Positions 5,946 through 6,623 of a stretch of DNA of 6,623 nt are shown here, piece after piece; position 1 is the stretch's first letter; every line of letters starts with the position of its first letter. This DNA is from Hyphomicrobiales bacterium. Lineage in GTDB: Bacteria > Pseudomonadota > Alphaproteobacteria > Rhizobiales > JAJFHR01. Below the pieces are notes generated by a model. It worked only from the letters and a program-made list of their open reading frames with translations. It was not told the origin of the DNA and ran no database searches. Location of the stretch: the NCBI GenBank assembly GCA_021775515.1, contig JAJFHR010000247.1:1-6623 (forward strand). Direction: 5' to 3'. The position numbers and the translations under genes were made by a program.

Positions 5946-6353
5946 TTATTGGCGCTCAAACAAAGCTTCGATGATAGGGCAATCTGGCACCGTCGTGCCT
6001 TTACAATTTTTAGATATATTCGTCAGGGTTTTTTCCAGCCGGCGCAGATCTGTTATCTTTCGCTGCACACTGTTTTTATGTTCAAGCGTGATTTGCCTGA
6101 CTTCCTCACAGGTATAATTGCCACCATCTACCAACTCGAGCAGTGTTTTTATCTCACTTAATGAAAACCCCAGTTCCCGGCAGCGACTGACAAAGGTCAG
6201 CCGCTTTTCAAACTCACCATCATATTGACGATAACCCGATGCCGTGCGTGGCGGGTGGGGGAGCAGGCCAATTTTTTCATAATAGCGAATTGTCTCGATA
6301 TGGACCCCAGTCGATTTCGACAACCTCCCGATAGTAACATTTGGCCTTGGCAA
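5946..6353 (-). CDS. merR: MerR-family mercury-responsive regulator
   Basis: 135-residue cytoplasmic regulator. A winged-helix DNA-binding domain lies at about 7-75: TIGRLSKSTGVHIETIRYYEK, then LGFSLSEIKTLLEL. A long dimerisation helix (about 84-112) precedes the metal-binding loop. Cys82, Cys117 and Cys125 match the Hg(II)-binding triad of Tn501 MerR (82, 117, 126), in TCEEV and NCKGTTVPDCPII; the loop is one residue shorter. With the divergent merT and a 19-bp-spacer promoter this points to Hg(II) sensing: repression without metal, activation by DNA untwisting with it. A zinc or other soft-metal sensor of the same family is less likely. The start is TTG at 6353; upstream the frame has no ATG or GTG before a stop, and no strong ribosome-binding site is seen, so the start is uncertain by a few codons. 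The gene converges with fabI over 34 bp, where no clear terminator was found. Confidence 0.87.
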   Translation of the reverse strand: MPRPNVTIGRLSKSTGVHIETIRYYEKIGLLPHPPRTASGYRQYDGEFEKRLTFVSRCRELGFSLSEIKTLLELVDGGNYTCEEVRQITLEHKNSVQRKITDLRRLEKTLTNISKNCKGTTVPDCPIIEALFERQ

Positions 6354-6383
6354 AACAATGATCTTTCTGTGTTGATTTTTTCC

Positions 6384-6414
6384 TTTACTCTGTAGTTACT
6401 ACAGGGTTTACAGT
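6384..6414 (+). promoter_or_regulatory. MerR-type promoter/operator of merT
   Basis: A -35 like TTTACT (6384-6389) and a -10 like TACAGT (6409-6414) are separated by exactly 19 bp, the overlong spacer typical of MerR-activated promoters. Inside the spacer lies the dyad CTGTAG-TTA-CTACAG (6390-6404), a perfect 6-3-6 palindrome, with extra outer symmetry at 6387-6388 and 6406-6407. Transcription would start near 6420, about 28 bp before the merT ATG. The merR promoter probably overlaps on the other strand, but I could not define its hexamers. Confidence 0.78.
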
Positions 6415-6447
6415 GCCACAAGTCTAATTTGCAGAGGTTTTTATTTG

Positions 6448-6623
6448 ATGGCTAACGAAGCCAATTTTATGACGTTGGATGAAACGGGAGATAGCGTTTC
6501 CGCTGACACGGCGAAGCGCAACGGTTTGGTAGCCGCAGGCGGGGTCCTGGGGGCACTTGCCACCACCACATGTTGTATCCTGCCGTTGGCGCTGTTCAGC
6601 CTTGGGATTAGCGGCGCCTGGAT
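6448..6623 (+). CDS. merT: mercuric ion transporter MerT-like protein, 5' part (runs off window)
   Basis: First 58 codons of a small inner-membrane protein. A hydrophilic N-terminus (1-25) leads into a first membrane segment at about 26-50. That segment carries vicinal Cys42-Cys43 followed by ILPLALFSLGISGAW, the hallmark of MerT transmembrane helix 1, which takes Hg(II) from periplasmic MerP and passes it inward to MerA. The N-terminus before the membrane segment is about a dozen residues longer than in Tn501 MerT; Met8 (ATG 6469) is an alternative start with no better ribosome-binding site. AGAGG at 6433-6437 lies ten bases before the chosen ATG. The gene is divergent from merR behind a MerR-type promoter. 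The rest of the gene and any merP or merA lie outside the window, so a MerT fusion or another CC-type transporter cannot be ruled out. Confidence 0.85.
   Translation, partial: MANEANFMTLDETGDSVSADTAKRNGLVAAGGVLGALATTTCCILPLALFSLGISGAW

Overview
The window looks like chromosomal DNA of an alphaproteobacterium with moderate GC. The evidence is a Fur-family regulator of the Irr type, found mainly in Hyphomicrobiales (Rhizobiales) and Rhodobacterales, divergent from fabA-fabB-fabI, an arrangement I know from rhizobial genomes. The MoeB and the SH3 protein are also of alphaproteobacterial type. No species is assigned. I saw no tRNA, rRNA, CRISPR array, insertion sequence or phage gene.

Layout: the left edge cuts the end of a moeB-type E1-like adenylyltransferase (+). 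It converges on a D-isomer-specific 2-hydroxyacid dehydrogenase (-), probably a glyoxylate/hydroxypyruvate reductase. That gene is divergent from a membrane-anchored bacterial SH3 protein (+), which converges on irr (-). A 232-bp regulatory region rich in dyad symmetries separates irr from fabA, fabB and fabI (+), the anaerobic-type unsaturated fatty acid pathway plus enoyl-ACP reductase. Only 34 bp after fabI lies the end of a MerR-family gene (-). It is divergent from the first 58 codons of a merT-like mercuric ion transporter (+), which runs off the right edge.

How the genes work together: FabA dehydrates 3-hydroxyacyl-ACP and isomerises the C10 intermediate, FabB elongates the unsaturated branch, and FabI reduces the enoyl-ACP. 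Irr is the haem/iron-status regulator and its promoter region is shared with fabA, so iron-responsive control of the fab genes is possible but not shown. The merR/merT pair is the start of a mercury-resistance operon: the regulator has the mercury-binding cysteine triad, and the intergenic region holds a MerR-type promoter with a dyad inside a 19-bp spacer.

The parts most worth a second look are the mer module set directly against a core lipid operon, and the four dyads between irr and fabA. I found no gene that clearly belongs to an undescribed system. All coding genes fall in known families.
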